From 2-02-FULL-47-50 sp964479045 (GTDB taxonomy: Bacteria > Pseudomonadota > Gammaproteobacteria > Eutrophobiales > Eutrophobiaceae): 64,000 nucleotides of DNA. Below, piece after piece: positions 52,557-61,612 of this stretch (its first letter is position 1; every line of letters starts with the position of its first letter). Position numbers and translations under genes: made by a program. The DNA lies in the NCBI GenBank assembly GCA_964479045.1, contig CAYZJI010000007.1, positions 1 to 64,000 on the forward strand. Reading direction: 5' to 3'. The notes under the pieces are model-generated. The model was given only the letters and a program-made list of their open reading frames with translations. It was not told the DNA's origin and did not search any database.

Positions 52557-53075
52557 TCAATTATTTTTCAAAGGCCATTCCTGTATCACCTGATATTCAG
52601 CACCACTTTCATTTGCTTTAGAAACTACCAGCACAAAACTGTTTACCTGCCATGGGATATGCAATGCCTTGTTCGGAATGATGACTTCTTTTACCTTTCT
52701 GGCAATGGTGACGTGCGGTTGATATTCACGTTTATCGGTTGTCAGCCCCTGTTTTTTGACACACTTTTTAATCGATTTGACCAGCCGGGTTAATTCCTTA
52801 GGGATATGCATGGTACCGATCCAGAGGATTTGCGGTTTGCGCCACCAGCCGATTTTTGTCAGTTCGATCTCGAAGGGTTCTAATTCCAGTTTGTTTATTT
52901 TTTCGATCAGGGCTTCCCGATCTTCCGCTGAAACTTCGCCGAGAAATTCCAGTGTGATATGCAGACTGGATTTTTTGACGGGTTTTATATTCTGCTGTTT
53001 GAATTGGCTTGCAACTTCATCAATCTGGTTTCGAGTGTCATCCTTCGGCCAGAGTGCAAAAAACAGTCTCGCCAT
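52557..53075 (-). CDS. thpR: RNA 2',3'-cyclic phosphodiesterase ThpR
   Basis: ThpR opens 2',3'-cyclic phosphates and can ligate tRNA halves in vitro. It belongs to the 2H phosphoesterase superfamily, with the two catalytic motifs HITLEF (near residue 40) and HVTIAR (near 123). Starting at MARLFFALWPKDD (53075) gives 172 residues. It starts 8 bases after the pncC stop, so the two are probably co-transcribed with tadA. Confidence 0.92.
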   Translation of the reverse strand: MARLFFALWPKDDTRNQIDEVASQFKQQNIKPVKKSSLHITLEFLGEVSAEDREALIEKINKLELEPFEIELTKIGWWRKPQILWIGTMHIPKELTRLVKSIKKCVKKQGLTTDKREYQPHVTIARKVKEVIIPNKALHIPWQVNSFVLVVSKANESGAEYQVIQEWPLKNN

Positions 53076-53083
53076 AATGCAAA

Positions 53084-53578
53084 TCAACCCTCAAGGTGAT
53101 CCAGTAATCCTTGCAGCGCCATCAAACAGGCTTGATGCCGGATGTGCAGGCGATCGCCTTTGAATACCGTTCTCGCGGAACGTGTTTCCATGCTGCGTTG
53201 TGACCATGCAAAACATACCGTACCAACCGGTTTATCGTCTGATCCGCCATCCGGCCCGGCAATGCCGGTGATGGAAACGCTGATATTGGCATGACTGTTA
53301 TCCAGTGCACCTTCCGCCATGGCCACAGCCGTTTTTTCACTGACAGCACCATATTGCTGAAGGATCTCGAATGATATGCCCAACAGTTCCTGCTTGGATT
53401 CATTGGAATAGGTGACAAACCCGCGTTCAAACCAGTTGGAACTGCCCGGGATGCGTGTGATGATTTCGGCAAGACCGCCGCCTGTGCAGGATTCCGCGGT
53501 AACGAGCTTCAGGTTCTGATCCAGAAGCATTTTACCGAGACGTTCCGCCTGTGTTTCGATAAATGCGTTGTCCATCAT
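53084..53578 (-). CDS. pncC: Nicotinamide-nucleotide amidohydrolase PncC (CinA C-terminal domain)
   Basis: PncC deamidates nicotinamide mononucleotide to nicotinate mononucleotide in pyridine recycling. It is the stand-alone CinA C-terminal domain, with LVTAESCTGGGLAEIITRIPGSSNWFERGFVTYSNESK and SITGIAGPDGGSDDKPVGTVCFAW. The start at 53578 (MMDNAFIETQ) follows the tadA stop by 1 base, giving 164 residues. The frame extends further upstream inside tadA but that part is not conserved. In many relatives this gene lies next to recA. Confidence 0.94.
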   Translation of the reverse strand: MMDNAFIETQAERLGKMLLDQNLKLVTAESCTGGGLAEIITRIPGSSNWFERGFVTYSNESKQELLGISFEILQQYGAVSEKTAVAMAEGALDNSHANISVSITGIAGPDGGSDDKPVGTVCFAWSQRSMETRSARTVFKGDRLHIRHQACLMALQGLLDHLEG

Positions 53579-53579
53579 T

Positions 53580-54026
53580 TCAGCGCTTCTTTTTGAAAAA
53601 ATTCTGCAACATTGTTGCACACTCAGTTTGCATGACGCCGCGCGTGATTTCACAGCGATGATTCAACTGATCGGTTTCCAGAATATTGAATATGCTCCCA
53701 GCCGCACCGGCTTTCGGATCATCTGCACCATAAACAACTCTCGCGACTCGCGCATGAACAATAGCGCCGGCACACATGGCGCAGGGTTCCAGAGTTACAT
53801 ACAAGGTGGAATCGGTGAGACGATAATTTTTCAGCCGTTCTCCGGCCGCACGCAAGGTAATCATTTCGGCATGCGCAGATGGATCATGGCGCGTGATTGG
53901 CTGGTTCCAGCCTTCAGCTATGATTTCATTATTTAAAACAAGAACAGCACCGACCGGCACTTCACCGAGTTCCTCGGCATGACGCGCAAGGTCCAGTGCG
54001 CGTTGCATCCAGTGTTCATCGTTCAT
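53580..54026 (-). CDS. tadA: tRNA-specific adenosine deaminase TadA
   Basis: TadA converts wobble A34 of tRNA-Arg(ACG) to inosine; that tRNA is encoded at 43621. The 148-residue protein has the zinc and catalytic motifs HAEM (near residue 58) and PCAMCAGAIVHARV (near 88). The seven-base unit AATCACC repeated eight times runs right up to the ATG (AATCACCATG), so there is no ordinary Shine-Dalgarno sequence. Translation may rely on coupling to guaA or be affected by the repeat number (inference). Confidence 0.96.
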   Translation of the reverse strand: MNDEHWMQRALDLARHAEELGEVPVGAVLVLNNEIIAEGWNQPITRHDPSAHAEMITLRAAGERLKNYRLTDSTLYVTLEPCAMCAGAIVHARVARVVYGADDPKAGAAGSIFNILETDQLNHRCEITRGVMQTECATMLQNFFKKKR

Positions 54027-54138
54027 GGTGATTGGTGATTGGTGATTGGTGATTGGTGATTGGTGATTGGTGATTGGTGATTAAAATATATGATGGGCTA
54101 TGTTTTACTAATCACCAATTACTATTCACTAATCACCG
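54027..54138. repeat. Heptamer array (eight perfect copies) between guaA and tadA
   Basis: GGTGATT is repeated eight times without error from 54027 to 54082. A second arm of four variant units (AATCACC, AATTACT, ATTCACT, AATCACC) at about 54110-54138 is complementary to it, so the spacer can form a long hairpin around an AT-rich loop. The perfect arm touches the tadA start codon. Confidence 0.9.
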
Positions 54139-54140
54139 AC

Positions 54141-55715
54141 TCATTCCCATTCGATTGTTGCCGGTGGCTTGCTGGAAATATCATAGGTCACGCGGGAAAT
54201 ACCGTTGACCTCGTTGATGATGCGGTTGGCAACCACTTCCAGAAATGCGTACGGCAGTTTCGCCCAATGTGCAGTCATGAAATCAATGGTTTCCACGGCG
54301 CGCAGGGCCACAACATAATCATACTTACGCCCATCGCCCATCACACCCACGGATCGCACTGGCAGAAATACCGTAAAGGCCTGACTGACCTTGTCGTACA
54401 AATCATGCTTGCATAGTTCTTCAATATAAATTGCATCGGCAAGACGCAGCATGTCTGCATATTCCTTATGCACTTCGCCAAGGATACGTACACCTAGTCC
54501 CGGCCCCGGGAACGGATGCCGGTAGACCATCTCATGCGGCAACCCGAGTTTTTCACCGAGATTGCGGACTTCATCCTTGAACAGTTCGCGCAGCGGTTCG
54601 ACGAGTTTCAGTTTCATGGTTTCCGGCAGGCCACCGACATTGTGATGGGACTTGATCACATGCGCCTTGCCGGTTTTGGCACCGGCTGATTCAATGACAT
54701 CCGGATAAATCGTACCCTGTGCGAGCCACTGTACCCCTTTTATTTTGTGCGCTTCTTCTTCAAACACATGAATGAATTCACGACCGATGATTTTGCGCTT
54801 CTGTTCGGGCTCATCAACACCGGCCAGTGCCTTGAGAAAACGATCTTCGGCATCCACCTTGATCACATTGATACCCATGTTCCGGGCAAAGGTGTTCATT
54901 ACCTGTTCGGCTTCATTGAGACGCAGCAAGCCGTTATCCACAAACACGCAGGTAAGTTGATCGCCTATCGCTTTATGGAGCAAGGACGCAACCACGGAAG
55001 AATCCACACCGCCGGACAATGCCAGCAATACTTTGTCCTTGCCCACCTGTGCGCGCACGCTCGCAACGAGATCATCGACAATGTTTTCCGTGGTCCATAA
55101 TTTTCCGCAGCCGGTAATTTCATGCAGAAAACGATTCAGGATTGCCATGCCCTGATGTGTGTGAGTAACTTCCGGATGAAACTGCAGACCGTAAAATCTG
55201 CGTGTTTCATCCGCCATACCGGCGATGGGCGCGTTGTCCGTACTGGCAATCACTTTGAAACCCTCAGGCAATTGTGTAACCCGGTCACCATGACTCATCC
55301 ACACATCCAGCAGGCCATGACCCTCGGCATTGATGTGGTCCTGAATATCCCGCAATAATTGGGAGTGACCACGCGCCCGCACCTGCGCATAGCCAAATTC
55401 CCGGATTGATGATGACTCGACCTTGCCACCCAGTTGTTCGGCCATAGTCTGCATGCCATAGCAGATGCCGAATACCGGCACGCCAAGCTTGAAAACAGAT
55501 TCCGGCGCGCGCACGCCGTTGGCTATGGTTACGGATTCAGGCCCACCGGACAGGATGATGGCTTTCGGTTTGAACTGGACAATATCATCCGCACTGATAT
55601 CGAAGGGATGAATTTCACAATACACATTCGCTTCACGCACGCGGCGCGCGATGAGCTGGGTGTATTGGGAACCGAAATCCAGTATAAGTACTTTTTCAGA
55701 ATGGATGTTGGTCAT
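54141..55715 (-). CDS. guaA: GMP synthase (glutamine-hydrolysing) GuaA
   Basis: GuaA converts XMP to GMP. The 524 residues join an N-terminal class I amidotransferase (VLILDFGSQYTQLIARRVRE, VFGICYGMQTMAEQLGG with the nucleophile cysteine, LQFHPEVTHT) to an ATP-pyrophosphatase domain with LALSGGVDSSVVASLLHKA and a C-terminal dimerisation domain ending KPPATIEWE. It follows guaB, separated by a 90-base heptamer palindrome; an AGG lies near the ATG. Confidence 0.98.
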   Translation of the reverse strand: MTNIHSEKVLILDFGSQYTQLIARRVREANVYCEIHPFDISADDIVQFKPKAIILSGGPESVTIANGVRAPESVFKLGVPVFGICYGMQTMAEQLGGKVESSSIREFGYAQVRARGHSQLLRDIQDHINAEGHGLLDVWMSHGDRVTQLPEGFKVIASTDNAPIAGMADETRRFYGLQFHPEVTHTHQGMAILNRFLHEITGCGKLWTTENIVDDLVASVRAQVGKDKVLLALSGGVDSSVVASLLHKAIGDQLTCVFVDNGLLRLNEAEQVMNTFARNMGINVIKVDAEDRFLKALAGVDEPEQKRKIIGREFIHVFEEEAHKIKGVQWLAQGTIYPDVIESAGAKTGKAHVIKSHHNVGGLPETMKLKLVEPLRELFKDEVRNLGEKLGLPHEMVYRHPFPGPGLGVRILGEVHKEYADMLRLADAIYIEELCKHDLYDKVSQAFTVFLPVRSVGVMGDGRKYDYVVALRAVETIDFMTAHWAKLPYAFLEVVANRIINEVNGISRVTYDISSKPPATIEWE

Positions 55716-55721
55716 TTGCCT

Positions 55722-55801
55722 GGTGATTGGTGAAAAGTGATTAGTGATTGGAAATGGAAATTTTCTATCTCCTATTCACCAATCACTAATCACCATTCAC
55801 C
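55722..55801. repeat. Heptamer palindrome between guaB and guaA
   Basis: The left arm reads GGTGATT, GGTGAAA, AGTGATT, AGTGATT; the right arm reads ATTCACC, AATCACT, AATCACC, ATTCACC. The arms are complementary and belong to the same unit family as the perfect array at 54027. It fills almost all of the guaB-guaA spacer. Confidence 0.85.
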
Positions 55802-55805
55802 CTTA

Positions 55806-57269
55806 TTATTCCATCCGGTAATTCGGCGCTTCCTTGGTTATGGTGACATCATGCACGTGGCTTTCGCGCACACCGGCATTGGTCAAGCGTACAAATGAAG
55901 CCTTGTTACGCAGTTCTTCAATCGTCTGGCAACCGGTATAGCCCATCGCAGCGCGAATGCCGCCGATCATCTGATGCACGATGGCGCCCATGCTGCCCTT
56001 GTATGGAACACGACCTTCAATGCCTTCCTGCACCAGTTTTTCAATTTCATCATTTTCCTGGAAATAACGATCAGAAGAACCATGCAATTGCGACATGGCG
56101 CCGAGCGACCCCATGCCCCGATAGGATTTGTAGGATCGGCCCTGGAACAATTCGACTTCACCGGGAGCTTCTTCTGTACCGGCAAGCAGTCCACCGATCA
56201 TCACACAACTCGCGCCAGCGGCCAGCGCCTTGGCAATATCACCGGAATAGCGGATCCCGCCATCGGAAATGAATGGAACATCTGTGCCTTTTAATGCTTC
56301 TGCCACATTCATCACAGCTGAAATCTGCGGCACACCAACGCCGGTTACAATGCGGGTCGTGCAGATGGAACCGGGACCGATACCAACCTTCACGGCATCC
56401 GCACCAGCTTCCACCAGTGCCTTGGCGCCCTCCACGGTAGCAATGTTGCCGCCGATGACTTGCGCGTTTTTGAACGTCTTTTTGATTTTACGTACCATGT
56501 CGAGTACGCCTTTGGAATGACCATGCGCGGTATCAACCACCAGCACATCTACACCGGCATGGATCAATGCTTCAACACGTTCAATGGTGCCTTCGCCGAC
56601 ACCAACCGCGGCACCGACACGCAACTGCTCGGCGCTGTCCTTGCAGGCATTCGGATATTCATGCGCTTTCTGAATGTCTTTCACAGTCACCAGACCGCGT
56701 AACTGGAATTTGTCATTCACCACCAGCACTTTCTCGATGCGGTGTTTGTGCAGCAGGGATTTGATTTCCTGATCGTCGGCATCTTCTTTCACTGTGACCA
56801 GGCGTTCCTTCGGGGTCATGATGTTGCGCACCGGATCGTCATACCGCGTTTCAAAACGTAAATCGCGACTGGTCACAATGCCCACCAGTTGCTGGCCTTC
56901 CACCACCGGCACACCGGAAATATGATTGGCACGGGTGAGTTCCAGCACTTTACGTATGCTGGTGTCAGGCGTGACTGTGAAGGGGTCCTTGATTACGCCG
57001 CTTTCGAATTTTTTCACCATTCGGACTTGCTGGGCCTGGGCTTCGGCGCTCATGTTTTTATGAATGATGCCGATACCACCTTCCTGCGCGAGGGCAATCG
57101 CCAGACGCGATTCTGTTACTGTATCCATGGCAGCCGAAATAATCGGAATGTTCAGTGTAATACCGCGGGTAAGGCGGGTTTTCAGTTCAACCTGGCGCGG
57201 CAAAACTTGCGAGTAGGCAGGGACCAGCAGGACATCATCAAAAGTCAGGGCTTGTTCGGTAATACGCAT
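55806..57269 (-). CDS. guaB: Inosine-5'-monophosphate dehydrogenase GuaB
   Basis: GuaB oxidises IMP to XMP, the committed step of guanine nucleotide synthesis. The frame extends far upstream but ATG 57269 (MRITEQALTFDDVLLVPAYS) gives the normal 487 residues. Two CBS domains (about 95-205) interrupt the TIM barrel; the catalytic loop is GPGSICTTRIVTGVG with the cysteine near 305; the ending ITKEAPNYRME is usual. A clear promoter lies at 57303-57331. It heads the guaB-guaA-tadA-pncC-thpR series. Confidence 0.97.
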   Translation of the reverse strand: MRITEQALTFDDVLLVPAYSQVLPRQVELKTRLTRGITLNIPIISAAMDTVTESRLAIALAQEGGIGIIHKNMSAEAQAQQVRMVKKFESGVIKDPFTVTPDTSIRKVLELTRANHISGVPVVEGQQLVGIVTSRDLRFETRYDDPVRNIMTPKERLVTVKEDADDQEIKSLLHKHRIEKVLVVNDKFQLRGLVTVKDIQKAHEYPNACKDSAEQLRVGAAVGVGEGTIERVEALIHAGVDVLVVDTAHGHSKGVLDMVRKIKKTFKNAQVIGGNIATVEGAKALVEAGADAVKVGIGPGSICTTRIVTGVGVPQISAVMNVAEALKGTDVPFISDGGIRYSGDIAKALAAGASCVMIGGLLAGTEEAPGEVELFQGRSYKSYRGMGSLGAMSQLHGSSDRYFQENDEIEKLVQEGIEGRVPYKGSMGAIVHQMIGGIRAAMGYTGCQTIEELRNKASFVRLTNAGVRESHVHDVTITKEAPNYRME

Positions 57270-57302
57270 GATGAAGTATAACACCTTGCTATCAGAGCGG
57301 CT

Positions 57303-57331
57303 ATTATAAGGATCGCTCTTGATCGTCACAA
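57303..57331 (-). promoter_or_regulatory. Sigma-70 promoter of guaB
   Basis: On the minus strand TTGTGA (57331-57326) and TATAAT (57308-57303) are separated by 17 bases, about 34 bases upstream of the guaB ATG. It lies in the 84-base divergent gap with xseA. Confidence 0.8.
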
Positions 57332-57353
57332 CCCGGTATGACAGCTGCTCTGT

Positions 57354-58706
57354 ATGGACAACGCACTCAAAGACCTCGACATCTATAACGTCACCCGCCT
57401 GAACCGCGAAGTGCGGGCAGTGCTGGAAGGCGGCTTCCCGCAGGTCTGGGTACAGGGTGAAATCTCCAACCTGGCCCAGCCGGGTTCCGGCCACATCTAT
57501 TTTTCATTAAAAGATGAATTTTCGCAGGTGCGGTGTGCCATGTTCAAAAACCGCAAACAGCTTTTGAAATTCAACCCGGAAAATGGCGCACTGGTTCTGC
57601 TGCGTGCGAATGTCAGTCTTTATGAAAACCGTGGCGAGTATCAACTCATCGTGGAATATATGGAACCGGCCGGTGACGGCGCCCTGCAAAGAGCGTTTGA
57701 AGAACTCAAGCAGAAGCTGTTGAAGGAAGGACTGTTTGATGAGTCACACAAAAAACCTGTCCCTCTCATGCCCGCTTGCATTGGCGTGATCACTTCACCC
57801 ACCGGCGCTGCCATACGTGACATACTCACCGTATTGCGACGCCGATATCCATTAGCACAGGTCATCATCTATCCCGTACAGGTACAGGGGACAGAAGCAC
57901 CCGTGCAGATCATCAATATGCTGAAAACGGCATCTACACGTAATGAATGTGAAGTACTCCTGCTCGCACGCGGCGGTGGTTCACTGGAAGATCTCTGGGC
58001 GTTTAATAACGAACAACTGGCACGCACCATTTATACCTGTCCGATTCCGGTCGTCACCGGCATTGGCCATGAAGTGGATTTTACGATTGCGGATTTTGTT
58101 GCCGATCAACGTGCCGCCACACCATCCGCTGCTGCAGAATTGGTCAGCCCTGATCAGATGCAACTCAGGTCCGGGCTCGAACAATTGCTGGCCCAATTGC
58201 AGCGAGTGCAATACATGGAGTTATCACAGTATCGGAAAATAATTGAACAACTGAGAGTGCGCTTGCCGCATCCGGTCAGGCAACTGCAAATGTTGTCTCA
58301 ACGAACAGATGAATTGCAAGGGCGGAGCCTTCGCGCAACCAAATCCACATTGATACAGAAACGGGGCTGGCTGGACAGGGTCAATGCCCTGCTCAAGGGC
58401 CAGCATCCGGGCCGGCAACTGCGCGAGCAGCAGCTGCATTTCATACAACTGGAACAGGCCCTGCAACGCCTGATCAAGAGTCAACTCCTGCAAATATCAG
58501 CCCGGATCAATCAACTGGGACATAATCTTGATACTGTCAGTCCGCTCTCCACCCTCGGGCGCGGTTTTGCGATTGTCCAACAACTTGACGGAACAGCGGT
58601 GCGCGCATCTGCGCAATTGCATGTTGGTGAAAAATTAAATGCCCGTTTTGCGGAAGGATCGGCGGCCTTAACTGTCGACTGCATCACAAAAGCAAAGAAG
58701 TTGTAG
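57354..58706 (+). CDS. xseA: Exodeoxyribonuclease VII large subunit XseA
   Basis: XseA with XseB degrades single-stranded DNA. The 450 residues have the N-terminal OB-fold (FPQVWVQGEISNLAQPGSGHIYFSLKD), the catalytic domain with ITSPTGAAIRDIL, RGGGSLEDLWAFN and TGIGHEVDFTIADFVADQRAATPSAAAE, then a coiled-coil region for XseB binding. xseB is not in the window, as is common. It is divergent from guaB, a usual gammaproteobacterial arrangement. Confidence 0.97.
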   Translation: MDNALKDLDIYNVTRLNREVRAVLEGGFPQVWVQGEISNLAQPGSGHIYFSLKDEFSQVRCAMFKNRKQLLKFNPENGALVLLRANVSLYENRGEYQLIVEYMEPAGDGALQRAFEELKQKLLKEGLFDESHKKPVPLMPACIGVITSPTGAAIRDILTVLRRRYPLAQVIIYPVQVQGTEAPVQIINMLKTASTRNECEVLLLARGGGSLEDLWAFNNEQLARTIYTCPIPVVTGIGHEVDFTIADFVADQRAATPSAAAELVSPDQMQLRSGLEQLLAQLQRVQYMELSQYRKIIEQLRVRLPHPVRQLQMLSQRTDELQGRSLRATKSTLIQKRGWLDRVNALLKGQHPGRQLREQQLHFIQLEQALQRLIKSQLLQISARINQLGHNLDTVSPLSTLGRGFAIVQQLDGTAVRASAQLHVGEKLNARFAEGSAALTVDCITKAKKL

Positions 58707-58844
58707 TGTATACTGCTAACGACAGATCGTCCCTGGATTCATGACAGGGCACAACTGTTCAACAATATAATAATTATTATAACCGGCGTTTATCAATTCC
58801 GCTGCGGAGATCCGGGCGGGGAGGATGCTCGAAATGCTGATGAT

Positions 58845-61607
58845 ATGAGATACCGCACCCAACTCACGTTGTTGGTTCTGGCGCTTGCGGTTCCTATGGC
58901 CGGTCTTCTCGCGTTCTCAGTCTATTCGAATTTTCAGGATGACCTGGATGATGCCCGTAATGCTGTCCTCAGCCTTGCCCAAATCACCGCCGCGGACACC
59001 AGTATTTATCTGCAAGGGCGCCAGAATGTTCTGGCACGCATCGCCGAACGCCCTCGAATCGTGGCCATGATCAAAGATGATTGTGATCCCATACTGAATG
59101 ATTTCCGTGAACTGGATCCGAATTTCAGTAATGTCGTCGTGCTTGACAGTGCCGGTGCCGTTGTGTGTTCCGCCATTCCTTCACCGCAGGAAAGATCCAT
59201 CAATTACTCAAGAGGTGACAATTTTCAGAGAGTACTGAAAAACAATCGCTTCGTTATCGGCAAGGTGAGTTTTGGAAAAATCAGCCAGAAATGGATCCTG
59301 CCGCTCGCCTACCCTGTACGGGGTGAGGAAGGCCATGTAATCGGCGTTCTTGGGGCTGCCATCGATCTCATCAGCTACACTCCTGTTACACGTAACGCTG
59401 TCCTGCCCGCTGGTGCTACAGTAACACTGATCAATTCTGACGGGATCGTGCTGTCCCGCTATCCAGATCCATTGCGGTGGGTCGGAAAAAACGTCAAAAG
59501 CCTGGGGATCTTCCGCGCCATCCAGAAGCGGGGAGAAGGTCATACAGCGCTCAATGAATTTAACGGTGAGAACATGATCCTGGGTTTCAGTCCGGTACCC
59601 GGTTCCAACTGGCATGCGCTGGTGGGCTTTCCCACAGACGGTGTTTTAAGCGATGCCCACGAGGCCGTGAAGCATTATGCTGCGATTGGTTTTTTCATAC
59701 TCAGTACTGCCTGTCTGCTTGCATTCCTGCTGGCCCGCTATATTGAACGCCCTTTGCGGTCTATCGCCGAAGCTGCACGTGCCGTAGCTGCGGGCAATCT
59801 GCGTATCCGCCTGTCACCGCATGGCTCAAGCGAGATCATTGAACTCACTCGGCAGTTCAACCAGATGCTGGATACCCGGGAGGCTACGGAAAAATCCATC
59901 CGTGAGATGGCTGAACACAACCAGCTGGCCATGGATGCTGCTCGCATGGGCAGTTGGGAATGGGACGTTAAAAATGACAAGGCCAACTGGAATGACAACA
60001 TGGCACAATTGCTTGGCCTGCAGAAAGGCGAGGTACTTGAAAACAAGGCATCCTATTTTGAATTTGTGCACCCTGAAGATCGTGCCGGTCTGCAACAATC
60101 CATCGACCTGACACTTAAATCCGGTACGTTGTTTGCCGAGGAGTACCGGGTGGTCTGGAAAGATGGCAGCATCCATTGGCTCGCCGTCAAGGGCCAGATG
60201 ATCCGCAACGAGCAAGGCGAACCGGAACGCATGATCGGTATCGCCATGGATGTTACCGAGCGCATCATGTCTGATGAACAGATGCGCTATCTTGCCACCC
60301 ATGATCCACTCACCGGTCTCATCAACCGCCGTGAATTTGAAAAGCGACTCAATGCTGCATTATCCCGGGCGCGCAACCGCAATAACCAGTGGGCTGTTCT
60401 GTATCTCGATCTGGATCAATTCAAGATTGTGAATGATACCTGCGGTCATGTGGCCGGTGATGAACTGCTCCGGCAATTATCTGAATTGCTGGGCGCACGT
60501 ATTCGTGAAACGGACACACTGGCCCGGCTGGGTGGTGATGAATTCTGTGTGTTACTGGAACAATGTCCACTGGAAAATGCACGTCGGCTAGCCGAGGAAC
60601 TGCGGCAAACGGTGTTTGATTTTCGCTTTGCCTGGCAAGACCGCGTTTTTACACTCGGTGTGAGTATCGGGCTTGTACCGATTACCGATAACAGCCTGAC
60701 ACTCGATCAAATACTGAGCGCGGCCGATGCCGCCTGTTTCGTGGCCAAGGATCGTGGTCGCAACCGTGTCCATGTTCACCATCCCGCCGATGTTACGCTG
60801 AACCAGCAGCAAATACAGATGGAATGGGCCACACGCATCAACAAAGCATTCGAGGAATTCCGGTTCCGGCTTTATTACCATCCGATTATTTCACTGGGCA
60901 GCCGGGACAACGCACGGCATATCGAGCTCCTGGTTCGTATGCTGGGCCCGGACGGCGGGATAATCCCGCCGATGGCATTTATCCCGGCGGCCGAGCGTTA
61001 CGGGATGATGTCAGGTATCGATCGCTGGGTCATCCAGAATGGTTTTCAGGTGTTGAAGCAATGCAACAGTACAGGACAGAATATAGACCTCTGTGCGATT
61101 AACCTCTCTGCCACTTCATTGAATGATGATACGTTTCTTGATTACGTGCGTGAGCAGGTTGTGAACTCCGGTATATCACCTCAAAATATCTGTTTCGAAG
61201 TTACTGAAACTGCAGCCATTTCCAATCTCGCCCAGGCCAAACGCTTCATCAAGGAACTCAAGACACTGGGTTGCCGTTTTGCACTGGATGATTTCGGCAG
61301 TGGCATGAGTTCATTTACCTATCTCAAGAACCTGTCAGTGGATTACCTGAAGATTGATGGCAGTTTCGTGCGCGATATGGATCGTGACCCGATTGATCGC
61401 GCCATGGTACAGGCCATAAACCATATAGGTCATGTAATGGGCATCAAGACCATCGCCGAGTTTGTTGAAAATGAAGACATTCTCTCTGAATTGAAAAAGA
61501 TTGGTGTTGATTACGCACAGGGCAACAGCCTTGCCAGGCCTATGCCGATTGAACATCTGCTTGAAGAAAAAACCGGGACGTCCTCACCCGAAGTCGCATT
61601 CAACTGA
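58845..61607 (+). CDS. Membrane GGDEF-EAL protein with dCache, HAMP and PAS domains
   Basis: The 920-residue protein has membrane helices near 9-28 and 277-298 flanking a periplasmic dCache-like sensor, then HAMP, a PAS/PAC domain (about 365-480), a GGDEF domain with intact LGGDEF near 563, and an EAL domain. The EAL signature reads ELL near 693, but the catalytic DDFGSG and the late AEFVEN remain. It could make or degrade cyclic di-GMP, or use one domain as a regulator. The 138-base upstream gap includes the small CCCTG/CAGGG hairpin near 58730. Confidence 0.93.
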   Translation: MRYRTQLTLLVLALAVPMAGLLAFSVYSNFQDDLDDARNAVLSLAQITAADTSIYLQGRQNVLARIAERPRIVAMIKDDCDPILNDFRELDPNFSNVVVLDSAGAVVCSAIPSPQERSINYSRGDNFQRVLKNNRFVIGKVSFGKISQKWILPLAYPVRGEEGHVIGVLGAAIDLISYTPVTRNAVLPAGATVTLINSDGIVLSRYPDPLRWVGKNVKSLGIFRAIQKRGEGHTALNEFNGENMILGFSPVPGSNWHALVGFPTDGVLSDAHEAVKHYAAIGFFILSTACLLAFLLARYIERPLRSIAEAARAVAAGNLRIRLSPHGSSEIIELTRQFNQMLDTREATEKSIREMAEHNQLAMDAARMGSWEWDVKNDKANWNDNMAQLLGLQKGEVLENKASYFEFVHPEDRAGLQQSIDLTLKSGTLFAEEYRVVWKDGSIHWLAVKGQMIRNEQGEPERMIGIAMDVTERIMSDEQMRYLATHDPLTGLINRREFEKRLNAALSRARNRNNQWAVLYLDLDQFKIVNDTCGHVAGDELLRQLSELLGARIRETDTLARLGGDEFCVLLEQCPLENARRLAEELRQTVFDFRFAWQDRVFTLGVSIGLVPITDNSLTLDQILSAADAACFVAKDRGRNRVHVHHPADVTLNQQQIQMEWATRINKAFEEFRFRLYYHPIISLGSRDNARHIELLVRMLGPDGGIIPPMAFIPAAERYGMMSGIDRWVIQNGFQVLKQCNSTGQNIDLCAINLSATSLNDDTFLDYVREQVVNSGISPQNICFEVTETAAISNLAQAKRFIKELKTLGCRFALDDFGSGMSSFTYLKNLSVDYLKIDGSFVRDMDRDPIDRAMVQAINHIGHVMGIKTIAEFVENEDILSELKKIGVDYAQGNSLARPMPIEHLLEEKTGTSSPEVAFN

Positions 61608-61612
61608 CCTGA

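Noticed and set aside
54027..54082. Regular tandem repeats suggesting a CRISPR array
   Set aside because: The unit is 7 bases with no spacers, and no cas gene lies nearby.
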